A stretch of 64,000 nt of DNA from Adiantum capillus-veneris (GCA_014529385.2 CM043971.1:95841882-95905881), one strand, 5' to 3'. Shown: positions 53,061 to 63,734, numbered from the stretch's first letter. The notes: a model not told the origin generated them from the letters alone. A program made the numbers and translations.

Positions 53061-55200
53061 AAGAGAAAATGGCCATTAAACTTTTCAGGGGCAAGGAAAG
53101 CACTCAATCCCCATCCTTGCAAAGTTTCATGGCCATAGAAATCCGTCTCGACTGTCTACGGTGGCACAATTGCCCATTGGGCCCTTAGCAAATCCAAAAC
53201 AAAAAAATTGGCACAAGTGCCAACCTAGACCGACGAGATGAGAGGCGATGGCCATGAAACTTTTCAGGGGCAAGGAAATCACAATACCCGTCCCTACAAA
53301 TTTTCATGGCCATCAAAATCTGTCTCCACAGTCTACGGTGGCACAATCGCCCCTTTTTGACCATTGGGCCCTTAGCGAAGCCAAAACAAAAAAATTGGCA
53401 CAAGTTTGAACCTAGACCGATGAGACGGGAGTGGATGGCCATGAAACTTTGTAGAGGCAGAGGGAAAGCACTCAAATCTCCATATCTGCAAAGTTTCATG
53501 GCCATCGCAATCCGTCTCAGCTGTCTACGGTGGCACAATCACCAGGTTTTTACCATTGGGCCCTTAGCAAAGCCAAAACGAAAAAATTGGCACAAGTGCC
53601 ACCCTAGACCGACGAGACGGGAGCAGATGACCATGAGACTTTGCAAGGATATGTAAATCACTCAAATACCCACCCTTGCAAATTTTCATGGCTATTGAAA
53701 TCCGTCTCAATAGGCTATTGTGGCCCAATCTCCAGTTTTTTACCATTGGGCCCTTAGCGAAGCCAAAACAAAAAAATTGGCCATTGTGTCACCCTAGACC
53801 GAAGAGACGGGAGCAGATGTCCATGAAACTTTGCAGGGGTAGGGAAATCACTCAAATCCCCATCCTTGCAAAGTTTCATGGCCATCAAAATTCGTCTTGA
53901 CGATCTACGATGGCACAATCACCAGTTTTGTACCATTGGGCCCTTAGCGAAGCCAAAACGAAAAAATTGATGGTTGTGTCACCCTAGACCGAAGAGACAA
54001 GAGCGGATTTCCATGAAACTTTGCACGAGTAGGGAAAGAACCTAAATCTCCACCCCTACAAAGTTTCATGGGCATCTCAATTCGTCTCAACGGGCTACGG
54101 TGGCACAATCGCCAATTTTTTACCATTAGGCCCTTAACAAAGCCATAATGAAAACATTGGCGATTGTGTTACCCTAGACCGACGAGACGGGAGGGGATTG
54201 CCATGAAACTTTGCAACTTTGTAGGGGTGGGAAAAGCAATCAAATCCCCATCGCTGCAAAGTTTCACGGCCATCAAAATCCATCTCGACCGTCTACGGTG
54301 GCACAATCGCCAGTTTTTTACCATTGGATCCTTAGCGAAGCCAAAACGCAAAAATTGGTGATTGTGCCATCCTAGACCACCGAGACAGGAGCGTATGGGC
54401 ATGAAATTTTGTAGGGGTAGAAAAAGCCCCTAGGTCGCTACCATTGCAAAGTTTGATGGCCATCAACTTTAGTCTCGATGGGCTATAGTGGCACAATCGC
54501 CAGTTTTTCACCATTGGGCCCTTAGCGAAACCAAAACGAAAAAAAAGGTGATTGTGCCACCCTAGACGGATGAGACGGGAGCGGATGGCCATGAAACTTT
54601 GCAAGGGTAGTGAAAGCACCAAAATCCCCACCCTTACAAAGTTTCATGGCCATCACAATTTGTCTCGACAGGCTACTATGGCACAATCCCCAGTTTTTTA
54701 CCATTGGGCCCTTAGCGAAGCCAAAACAAAAGAATTGGCGATTGTGCCACCCTAGAGCGAAGAGACAAGAGAGGATGACCATGAATCTTTGAAGGGGAAA
54801 GGAAAGCACTCAAATACCTGCCCCTACAAAGTTTCATGGCCATCGAAATTTGTCTCGATCGTCTACGGTGGCACAATTGCCAGTTTTTTACCATTGGGCC
54901 CTTAGCGAAGCTAAAACGTCAAAAACTGGCGATTGTGCCACACTATACTGACGAGACAGGAGCAGATTGCCATGAAAATTTGTAGGCGTGGGGAAAGCAC
55001 TCAAATCCCCATGCCTATAAAGTGTCATGGCCATCAAAATTTGTCTTAACGGTCTATAGTGGCACAATCGCCACTTTTTTACCATTGGGTCCTTAGCGAG
55101 GCCAAAACAAAAAAATTAGCGATTGTGCCATCCTAGCCCAATGAGACGGAAGTAGATGGCCATGAAAATTTGCAAGGGAAAGGAAAGCACCAAAATCCTT
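53061..55200. repeat. 190-bp satellite of palindromic monomers, about 11 copies
   Basis: The hexamer GGGCCC (or a near variant) marks the centre of each monomer at 53179, 53366, 53558, 53748, 53938, 54128, 54326, 54516, 54706, 54896 and 55087; most steps are exactly 190. Around each centre the sequence is inverted: TGGCACAATCGCCA on one side mirrors TGGCGATTGTGCCA on the other. The symmetry extends about 95 bp each way through CGTCTC.GTCTACGG and CAAAGTTTCATGGCCATC to a second dyad midway between centres. Copies degrade toward the right end. Open frames on both strands are by-products of the repeat. Confidence 0.95.
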
Positions 55201-55489
55201 GATTGCAATGCATTTCGATCATGTAATTGACGTCTTACAATGAATTGGCATTCGTCCTGCTAATGATAGTCAAGACGGCAACGTAAGACCATAAATCTTT
55301 AATAAAATTAGATCAATGGTAAACCAAAATAACAACCTATAAATGGTAATTTCCAAAATGAACATCAAATGAACAAGGGAAAGTACAACACCATAATATA
55401 GAACATCAATGAAGCAGAGTATACAAGAATATAAATGACGGAAAGGGCCAAAATGGTAAATAACACGAATGTAGGGGTCATTGTTAACA

Positions 55490-56738
55490 CTAATCATCAT
55501 AACTATCATCTACAGAAGCAACTCCAATATCATCTGCAAGGTCTACAACTTCTGCTCTGCTACGGACTGTCTCCATGATGCTCTCGTGCTCATCTAGACC
55601 CAAACGCCAGTAAGGGGTGCTCCCTTTCTTCTTGCTGAAAATCCTCTCTAGCCTTAGTTTCACAGCAAGGACAAGATGGGAGTAGTGTATGGACACCTTT
55701 GGCCACTCATACTGTATAAAATGAATGTAGTGCCCACATCCATGGACTGCTGAAAATAGTGCCCTGAAACAACCATACTATGAGAATCATATGCCTCACC
55801 ATAAGCATCCACAATGGATTCTTGAAGCACATACTTTGCCTTGGTGCACCTAAGAATATAGTAGTTAACTCCCTCTGCATTTCCCTCTTCAGCAATAACT
55901 GCAAAATCATCTCCCTCTACCAAGTAGTCTGTGAGAGTATTAGCATCATCTAAGAACTGTGTGGCCTGGTTATCAATGGATATACTCGATGTGGTCATAC
56001 TCTATGATGGTGAAAGAGGTTGTAGTAACCACCTGTCAACCCACTCTCTCATTGTGCAATCTGCCCACTCACCATGTACGCAGGCATCGCAAAAGCATGA
56101 GTGGTGCCTAGTAAAGATAGTGGGATCCCTAGCTACGGTGCTCCAAATGCTGTGTAATTGGAGCATACCTGCTACTCTATCACAATCCTAGCTAGTGAGA
56201 TCAATATCATGGCTATCCACACACCAAAAGAACCTCCTCACTGAGCATCCACTTCCTGAAGATGAATCATGTGCCATGTGATGTGAGCACCACTCCACAA
56301 ACTGTCTAGCATCTCTAAATTGGTCATTGTCGTGTCAAAGCTGATATCGCCAAAGAGCATGATTTACACAAGCGCGTGCACCATCCTGCTCTCCCTTTCC
56401 ATGCCCTGACTCAAAGAAGCTACAAATGCAAGGTATGCCACTACTATGGTGCCATCTGTAAAACCAAAAGAACTGGCGTGCGCTTTTGAATTGCACACTA
56501 CACCATCCAACCAAATAAAACAAGAAGATATTGAGATGTGGTTCTCACAAAGGAATCCATCATGCTGCTGAAAACAATGTTGCACAAAGTGCACACTCTG
56601 CGAGCGATCATCACTGATGTATAAATGGTACTCACGTATGATCACTCGTGAGTCCTCATAGCTCTCCACTCCATCAACTGACGCCTCTGCATGACGATAA
56701 GATATATGGACAAGGATTTCCACCTTCAAGAGCATTTA
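55490..56738 (-). pseudogene. Transposase-like relic
   Basis: On the minus strand, interrupted by stops and frameshifts, I read: Val-Gln-His-Cys-Phe; Gln-Phe-Lys-Ser-Ala-Arg; Phe-Phe-Glu-Ser-Gly-His-Gly-Lys-Gly-Glu-x-Asp-Gly-Ala; Ala-Cys-Val; a Cys-Phe-Cys-Asp-Ala-Cys cluster and Trp-Val-Asp-Arg-Trp near 56030-56110; and an acidic domain with Tyr-Tyr-Ile-Leu-Arg-Cys (55660-55998). The His-Gly-Lys-Gly-x2-Asp-Gly block with upstream acidic residues recalls RNase H-fold transposases seen in many eukaryotes. I cannot name the superfamily. The tail (55490-55696) ends Asp-Asp-Ser-Tyr-Asp-Asp. Confidence 0.5.
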
Positions 56739-57179
56739 AGAAGGTTAGAGAGAAAGCTATCAAATAAAATCATGTAGTGTAAGAGATGGAGTTGATGGGT
56801 GTTTCAAGGAACAAAAGTAGCACATGTGACATAAAAGGACATCTCAATAGCTTCCACGTTTCCAAGAAGGGTTTTCGATGTAGACACTTCTCCACTCATA
56901 CCTCACTGTGTTGAGCGCATGAGTGTTTTTTGGACTTCCTCCTTCACTTACCACTATACTACAATGACTTTGGCTCTTATGCTCACCTATACCAGCATGA
57001 GAGACACAATGTAATTATGCTCAACTCTTCCAGCTTGAGTATTACCTAGAATAACTAAGAGGCTTAGACCACAGAGAATATTACATGAAGTTTTGGGACT
57101 AATGCCTCGCTCATTTAGTGGCTTAGCTACCCGACTCTAAATTTTATGCCATGTATTTTTAATGGCGATTTGGACTTAC
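56739..57179. other. Non-coding stretch
   Basis: No gene recognised. Confidence 0.5.
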
Positions 57180-58620
57180 CTATTCAAGGCCAGATAGCCA
57201 ATTCCATAAGTTTTGGAAATTTAGGCTTTTTCCATTGTGTTGATCTTTGGATGCCACCATTTTGTCAAGTAGGTTGGCATATTTTGGCTCCTCTTGACTT
57301 GCTTGTTGTATGTTCACACTGCTTTGTGAAACAAGTCCTTCATATCTGGACGTAGGGGCAAATGTGGCCTTTTCTTTATCTTGCATGAGAAGCGGTTGTC
57401 AAGATGGGTGGGTTCTCTATGATTGAGTTTCCACAAGCGATTTTGGAACCCATCTTGTTTTTGGTCCTTGTGTGACCATCTTTGGAATTTTCTCTTCTAC
57501 TTTGGCTTGATGAACACTAGGATTTGGTATCCATATGTGATGATTTCCATTGTAAAAGCCCTAATTTTGTAGTTGATGATGAGGTATCCATCTGTAGATT
57601 GCAGCAGCCTTGGTTGCAATTGGCTTCTGTTGGCTTTTGATTGTCATTGCTTGCCTTTGGATAGAAGCTTGTGCTGCATGATTTCTCTTTGTTGTTCCAG
57701 ATTGAGCTACACTTTTTGGTAACCATATTTGAGTGTTACCAGCATGAAATCCTTGTGCTTTGAGTAGCTTAACTGGAATCATCCGTTGATTCACCTGTTT
57801 GTGTTGGGTAGCTTCGTTGAAGTCTTACTTTGGAATCCAAACTTGTTGTATTTCTTGCATGGAAGGTCTTTTCTTTTGCCTTTTGTGGTTTTTCTTTCTC
57901 CTATTTGAGTTGTTTGTCTTGCGTTTATAGTGCATCTTGTTCTGTGTAGAACACGTTGGTTGAGGTGGGTGGGTCCAAGCTATTACTTTAGGCTTTTTGG
58001 CCCAAATATTAATGTTTCCTTCCAAGTATCCCTGAGCAGTGATTGACTCGTTTGATGTTACCCACCCTATCACCTTTTGTTGTTGATGTTGAACTTGTGT
58101 TTCATGTATCCAAATTGGTTCTTTGACTTTGATGTGTTCTTTGGATACCAATACTTGGTTGATATTCTTTGGCTTCTTCCTAATGCTTTGATGTGATGGA
58201 AACTTTGGTTGATAGACTTTTTGTTTCGGTTTCCATTGCATTGTCGATGGTTTGGCTCTTGGTGTAGAGGCTTTGCTGAAATTTTGATGTAGGCTCGTTG
58301 AAGGTAAAGTCGTCTTGCGAGGTTGATATACTTCAAATTTTACCTTAGCTTTACCTTTTTTTGCAATTCTTGGTTGCTCCTTTTTTGCATTGACTTGAGG
58401 TGCTTTTGGGGTTTTTGATGGTGTTGTTGTTGAAGATTTTCCTTGTGGTTGAAAGAATATGTTCCTCTAGCTTTCTATCAGGATCAAGCTCTCCTTGATT
58501 TTATGGGAGTCAATTATGTGGAAAGTATTTTTATACTCTCCGGTACTCAACTTGAGTACATCTGCTGCCACTCTGAAGCTAGGAGTTGGCATTTTAGAAC
58601 TTGTGTACACTATCTCCTCT
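57180..58620 (-). pseudogene. Gypsy-A copy 2 basic tail with W-P-K repeats
   Basis: Lys/Gln-rich frames with several stops and no globular domain. A short phrase of the form (Gln)-(Val/Ile)-Trp-(Ile/Val/Leu)-Pro-Lys recurs: near 57825-57840, 57740, 57430-57480 and in variant forms near 57595, 57990 and 58105. The tract is reminiscent of the Trp-Val-Pro-Lys phrase near 37570 in copy 1. It may be a nucleic-acid or protein-binding tail. Unknown function. Confidence 0.45.
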
Positions 58621-58622
58621 AG

Positions 58623-59100
58623 CTATTTAATTGGTGGCTTTTCCATCATGATCCACATGCCATAAGTTATTAGATTCTTTGTTGCTTCTGGATCTATCAC
58701 AACTGAACATGTGATTTTGAATCTTGTTTCTCCACATATGTTGAATTTGATCATCGTAGGAGACACTTGATCTTCTTCTTTGTCCATGTTCTTCTTTTGA
58801 TCTTGCATTTGTTGAACATTTGATGTTGAAATTGGAAACTTTACTCCTTCGTCTGCTTTCATTTGCACTTTTTTTGGAGTGGACTTCTTTGAAACATCTT
58901 TTGTCGATTCTTCAAGTATGTCAATGATGGCATATTCTTGTGGTTGCTCTGCTTCCTTTGTTTGCACCTTGGAACCATGCTCCATGACATAGCTATTTGT
59001 CTCACCTTTTCTGCTTTCACACTCACAAAATTCATTAGATTCCTTCAACACCTTTATCGTAAATAAAGGAGTTATATCATACCCATATTCATCGCAAAAT
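58623..59100 (-). pseudogene. Gypsy-A copy 2 second retropepsin-like domain
   Basis: An acidic and Lys-rich linker leads to Ile-Lys-Phe-Asn-Ile-Cys-Gly and Val-Val-Ile-Asp-Pro-Glu-Ala-Thr-Lys-Asn. This looks like a retropepsin beta-sheet with Asp-Pro-Glu in place of Asp-Ser/Thr-Gly. Its frame joins the end of the first protease region (Tyr-Asp-Ile-Thr-Pro-Leu-Phe) with a gap of only a few bases. Confidence 0.5.
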
Positions 59101-60366
59101 TTAGCTCATTCACACACACATCAAGAGTGGCGAGTATTTGATCGCATTCAAAGGGTTCAAATAACTCCTTTGGAAATGGTTCTGGAATATAGTGTGTCCC
59201 CTCCATAGGTCGATCAAGAATACAATCCTCCTTCCTTAGACTTACACTCTCAAGAGCTACGTACATCTAAATATATGCTTTGCTTTCCAAATCAGTTGTG
59301 GAGTTTAATTCTTCCCTCGAGGTTTGCTCTACATCTCTATAACTATGATCTTTGACACTAATTTTTGTAGTGACCTCTTTGTGTCTCAGGTAGATATAGT
59401 CATAGCCCCAATCTTGTACCATTTTGAGCTGACGCATGAATGGTCTGCCCAATATGATATCAAAGTTGCTGCTCTTGTCAAAATTCATTATTGCAAAGGT
59501 GTGCTCATACTCTATGCCACACGAGGATACAATGATTTGTTCTAATATTCCAATTGGTTTCTCCACGTATCCATATGCTAATTGCAATTTCATTCAAGTT
59601 TTTGTAAGAGCAGGCTTTCCCCATTTTTTCCATATTTCTTTGGTTGCAATGGGAATTCCTATCCCACTATCTAATATAGCAACCATATTTACTCCTTTGT
59701 ACTCAAGTGGTAAGGTGGTGTTTCCTTCTTCTCCTTCATAGTAGTTACCCCCCTTATTTACTAGTATTGGCTTTGTCTGCGGCTTCTTAGACGAGGTGAC
59801 ATCCATGTTTTTGTCTACCAACTGGTCATGTGAAGTGATTTTCAACCCCATGTTTTCCAGGTTTTTCCCATTCGGCCCCATAAATGTGGTCTAATTTTTA
59901 GCAAATCTGAGAGATAAAGTGTGCATTGTATAGGAGAAGATATCGATTCATGCAAGCTCTTGGTATCCATCATTTTTGGTGTGGCTTTCCACGAAGAAGG
60001 TACCATTTTAACCTCCAATTTTGTCTCAAGTTCTCCTATGAAGGATGGAAAAGTCTTTAGAGAGCGTGGTTTACTCTCTTCATATGCGACAGACCCGACA
60101 TCCCCATATAAGGATCTTATATCCCCTAGGAAAAATTCGTGATACATGTTTATCTCAGGGATAGGTGTTGATTGTAAAGTAACACTACCATCCTTTTGGT
60201 TTCTGATTGATTCCCACAAGGATTGTGGCCATGGTTCTTCTACCTCCGGAATAGACATCACTACTTGTGAGCCCACCCCATCTGTGGTATTGGCTACTTC
60301 CCTTGTATCTAAAGGTGTCTCAACTCTTGGCTCTTCCTCTTTGTTTAAAATACCATGACTTTCCAA
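59072..60366 (-). pseudogene. Gypsy-A copy 2 retropepsin region
   Basis: It matches copy 1 (23016-24338) from the acidic N-terminal half through Ile-Leu-Asp-Ser-Gly-Ile-Gly and Ile-Ile-Leu-Gly-Arg-Pro-Phe-Met to Pro-Glu-Pro-Phe-Pro and Asp-Val-Cys-Val-Asn. Stops near 59595 and 59270 and a frame change near 59860 break it. Confidence 0.9.
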
Positions 60367-60399
60367 TTCCTAGATTTTTTGCGGATTAGCACCTCCGTT

Positions 60400-60809
60400 T
60401 TTGGAGCATCTGGAACTGGTTCCATAAGATCTTGGGCCTTTTGGATGAACTCCTTGCACATTTGCAACCTCTCTTTTTTACACCTTGAGTGAGGGTACAT
60501 TATCTATCTATCCTCCTGGGTTTGGTTGGTTTTTAACATAGCCTCATAAGCTTTCAAGATCACATCCAAAGGTTCAAAGACTTTATCGACCAAGACTGAA
60601 CCTCCTGAGTTAGTCTTTTACTCTTTAGGTACCTTTGCATTTTTCTTGCTTTGTTGCTCTCGTCTAAGATGTTCTTTTGTTTGATTTGGTTCAGTTTCCA
60701 AAGCAGCTTTCTCTTGCAGCCTCTTTGCTTTCATTTTATCTTGTTTGGTTTTCCATGATTTTCTTCCTGTTCTCACCGATATGTTCTCAATTTCTGTTTG
60801 AATAGGCAA
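60400..60809 (-). pseudogene. Gypsy-A copy 2 Lys/Glu-rich linker
   Basis: Matches copy 1 between 22600 and 23015: the Gly-Gly-Ser-Val-Leu-Val-Asp-Lys-Val-Phe-Glu-Pro phrase near 60570 corresponds to Gly-Gly-Ser-Ile-Leu-Val-Asp-Lys-Ile-Phe-Glu-Pro near 22830 in copy 1. Two or more stops. Confidence 0.8.
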
Positions 60810-60857
60810 TGTGGCTTCCTCAACTGGGTTTTTTTTGGTAGCTTCTTGAGCTTGAGC

Positions 60858-61325
60858 TCAAGTCATCACCTTTAAAGGAATTGCAGGGTCTACCTCAGAT
60901 CCGCTTGAAGGAGGCATCATGCCTACAACATTCATTGTTGCTTTCCCTTTGTAGTCTAGATTATTAGCACAATGTTGGCGTAGATGTTCTCTCCCACAAC
61001 TTTCATAGAATGCAAATATTTCTATTTGTGGACCCTTGTTTGGACAACTTCGTGTCCAATGATCACCTCCACACTCATAGCATGGACCTTCTTGTTTCAT
61101 AGCTGGTGATCTAGTCGATGGTTGTTCTTGCCTTGTGACAATGTTCTTTGAACGATACTCTTGATTATCTATGAACATGAGCGTATTCGCATCCATGGAG
61201 TGCTGATTTTTCACAGGTCGCGGCACATGTGTTGGCTGAGTGTAGTCATTGGCTTTGATGAATCTCATGTTTGGTTTGTTGATCAGAGGATGTCTCTCCT
61301 CTATGTATTCTCCCAATCCCCCCAA
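60858..61325 (-). pseudogene. Gypsy-A copy 2 nucleocapsid with zinc knuckle
   Basis: One canonical CCHC knuckle (Cys-Tyr-Glu-Cys-x4-His-x4-Cys) and a second degenerate one, as in copy 1. The end, Pro-Pro-Ser-Ser-Gly-Ser-Glu-Val, mirrors the Pro-Ser-Ser-Ser-Ser-Glu-Ser-Glu of copy 1. The gag core is not recognisable upstream (61330-61750), so it was lost or has decayed. Confidence 0.85.
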
Positions 61326-61329
61326 TTGT

Positions 61330-61756
61330 TGGCATTGCAGTGTTTTTCATGTCTTTGAGTGGAGTGGATAATTTTTCATGATTAAGGCTCACTCAAGATT
61401 CTAAAGATAGTCTCTTACAAACCCACTTTGGATTAGTGAAACTTATCTCTTTTTACCCCTGGTAAGGTCCCTCAAAAGTCAAGAATTTGTGACTTTTTGA
61501 TCTTTGGAAACTACTGTTGGGGTACCCTAAAAGTTTGGATTTACGAAACCTGAAAAAACTATTTGGAGTTGTCTATCAAAAGTGAAAGCAATTTTAGTGA
61601 ACTGCACTTGAAACAGCACTCAAGAAAATCTCAGGACCAAAACACAAGAACTTTGCCTTGTATCTTGGTCTCCAAAAGGTATTTTTAGCTGAAACTTGAG
61701 ATTTGGGATGTACTCAAGTATGCCTACAAGATCATCAACCCCCACTACGCTGAGGT
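61330..61756. other. AT-rich junction upstream of the nucleocapsid
   Basis: No gag core or open frame of interest; ordinary non-coding text. Confidence 0.5.
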
Positions 61757-62887
61757 ACATGGAACACGATCCATGTTCCCTTGTCAAATTTTCCCTCCAA
61801 ATTTTGACAATGTGTAGACAAGGTCATATGTAGACTATGTACCAATTTTCATCAAATTCTAAGGTTGAGGTACATGGATCGCGATCCATGTTCAACCACA
61901 TCTGGACTTGATCTCTTGGCAGCTTGTTGCACTCTATGTCCACAAGCTAAATCTCAAATCTTTTTGGATTTGGATTTGTTTTGACATGTCAAAAGGCCAA
62001 TACTAGGTATGCACTGCGGTTTTCAATCTGTCACCTGTTTTGCTCCCTTTTGGCCCAAATTTGCTCAATTTTTTTCAAAATTGGCCTTGGGTACATGGAT
62101 CGTGATCCATGTTTGGAGCCCAAATTGATTTCTCTTGGTATTATCAGATTCATCATGATTAGTAGGTCCTATGGTATCAATTTTTTTGAAAATGGACCTC
62201 TAGATTGAAAGCTAGGTCAATTATGGCACTTGCTCATAGTACTTGACAGTTCTGGGCTTTTGGTCTGTCCAAAAATTCCTCTAGGATACATGGATCGCGA
62301 TCCATGTTCCACCACTTTTGGACCTGAATTTTTGGTGTACTGGTAGCTTATGATGTTTGTAGCTTGCTCACCAAGAACGTTTGGATTTGGATCAATTTTG
62401 CCCAACCAAAACTGACTTCTACAGTCTGTTGTGACAGTTTGACAATGTTCTGTTTTTGGCTCTTTTGACCACTTTTTGTAACTTTTTTGCATATGGTTCT
62501 TTTGGGAAAGTTGGTTGTCTATGTTTCAGCTACCTACTGTTCAAATCTTAGCCAAAAAAAAAAATCAGATTTTTTTCATGAGGTACACGGATCGCGATCC
62601 ATGTTTGACCTCATTTTAGCATGAAACTTGGTAAGCTTCTAGTCCATGTTATGCTGACACTAGTCCCCTAATATTTTTGAATTTGGCCAACTTTTTCCTA
62701 ATCAAAATTGAGTTTTTCTGTCTTCCCTGCGGTTTTTGACTAGTTTTTGTATTTGGCTATTTTGACCAGCTTTTTTTAATTTTTTGACATGGTCCCTTTT
62801 GGCAAAGTTGTTCCACTATTTATCAAGAATGTACTTGTCAAATATTAGCCCCAAATGTAAAAAAGGTACATGGATCCCGATCCATGT
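61757..62887. repeat. Six palindromes in a degenerate tandem array (ACATGG type)
   Basis: Copies of ACATGGATCGCGATCCATGT or close variants start at 61757, 61872, 62093, 62288, 62585 and 62868, each preceded by GGT or GGAT and followed by GTT. Two (61872, 62288) are perfect 20-bp palindromes; the others carry one to a few changes, mostly CG to TG or CA. Steps are 115, 221, 195, 297 and 283 bp. The sequence between them shows weaker similarity from unit to unit (TTTGGATTTGG and CAAAATTGA-like phrases), as in a decayed tandem repeat. Confidence 0.9.
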
Positions 62888-63189
62888 TTGACAACATTTT
62901 CTCATGAATTTTGTTCCAGTGGGTCTCTATCCTCTGTAGAAGCCAAATCTCACCCCTTTTTGAATTTGGATCCCAAAATCTCAAGATTTGCCCAATTTTG
63001 TGTTAAGTATGGAGCCTGATTTACCCTTGTAATTTTTTGTGGTAAAAGCGCACATTTGTAAGGCCCCCATTATGAGGAGAAGCCATCGTGCATGAAGGAA
63101 AATCACTCAACGGAAACCAAAATTTTCACGGACAAGAATTAGGGGCAACTTTAGAGGCCTCGGGGACGGAGCCCCCGAGACTTTTTCTT

Positions 63190-63290
63190 TGCCGGAATAT
63201 TATGGCCGGACGGCAGCCGGATAGTGGTCGAAAACAACCGGTCAGTTGGCCGGTGGTCGAAAGTCAATGGCCGGTGGCCGGTGGCCGAAT
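63190..63290. repeat. CCGG-rich cluster in the Copia-4 LTR
   Basis: About seven CCGG sites and repeated GGCCGGTGG units within 100 bp, in sharp contrast with the AT-rich surroundings. Confidence 0.8.
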
Positions 63291-63417
63291 TCAAAAGCGG
63301 ACTTGTCTTCTCAAGGGCGGACAAACATGAGCGGATTGGAGGGTCCGATTTGGACTTATTCGCACAAGGGAGGCTACACATGGCTGTCTCTCATAAGAGA
63401 GGGCAACCCTTTTGGCC

Positions 63418-63424
63418 TATAAAA
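63418..63424 (+). promoter_or_regulatory. Copia-4 LTR TATA box
   Basis: TATAAAA followed by GGAGG, about 310 bp before the LTR end; the transcript start is expected some 30 bp further on. Confidence 0.6.
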
Positions 63425-63734
63425 GGAGGCCATTTCTACACACATTTCATAGTGTGAAGTTGATGCAACAAGGTGAGTGTGAGGTGGTGAGAGTGAAGCA
63501 AGGTAGGAGCTCTATCAAGGGTTTAATCCCTTTGTAAACTACTTCTTCTTTTGAAGTGCTAAAGCCATTGAGTGGCTGCTTTCCCATGGACGTAGCCCAC
63601 ATTGGGTGAACCACGTATATTGTGTGTACTCTCTCTCTCTCTCTACTGTATAATCTCTTGTGTGTGAAATCTATCTCTCTCCATTAAGTAATCTACTCAA
63701 AAATCTATTTAGCTACGTCTTATTTCTTAACAAC

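Larger units (their letters stand above)
57180..62999 (-). mobile_element. Gypsy-A copy 2: minus-strand relic without RT and integrase
   Basis: From right to left the minus strand carries a palindrome-rich AT region (61.75-62.9 kb, probable 5' LTR), nucleocapsid zinc knuckles, the retropepsin region, a second retropepsin-like domain and a basic tail. All but the tail align with Gypsy-A copy 1. RT, RNase H and integrase, about 3.5-4 kb in copy 1, are absent with no insertion in their place. Stops are scattered. The right end is cut by Copia-4 at 63001. Confidence 0.8.
63001..63732 (+). repeat. Copia-4 5' LTR
   Basis: The LTR is bounded by TGTTAAG (63001) and CTTAACA (63726-63732), a perfect 7-bp inverted terminal match, and ends two bases before the primer site. 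It contains a GC-rich island (63190-63290), a TATA box (63418) and a CT run near 63629-63643. The left end rests on the inverted-end argument only. Confidence 0.75.

Noticed and set aside
53185-55085. Many overlapping open frames on both strands with similar peptides (Met-Lys-Leu-Cys, Phe-Met-Ala-Ile, His-Asn-phrases).
   Set aside because: They are translations of the palindromic 190-bp satellite. The same peptides on both strands follow from the inverted half-units, not from genes.
61757-62887. Regularly spaced short repeats that could suggest a CRISPR array.
   Set aside because: Spacing is irregular (115-297 bp), the repeats are palindromic 20-mers in a plant-like genome, and there are no cas genes.
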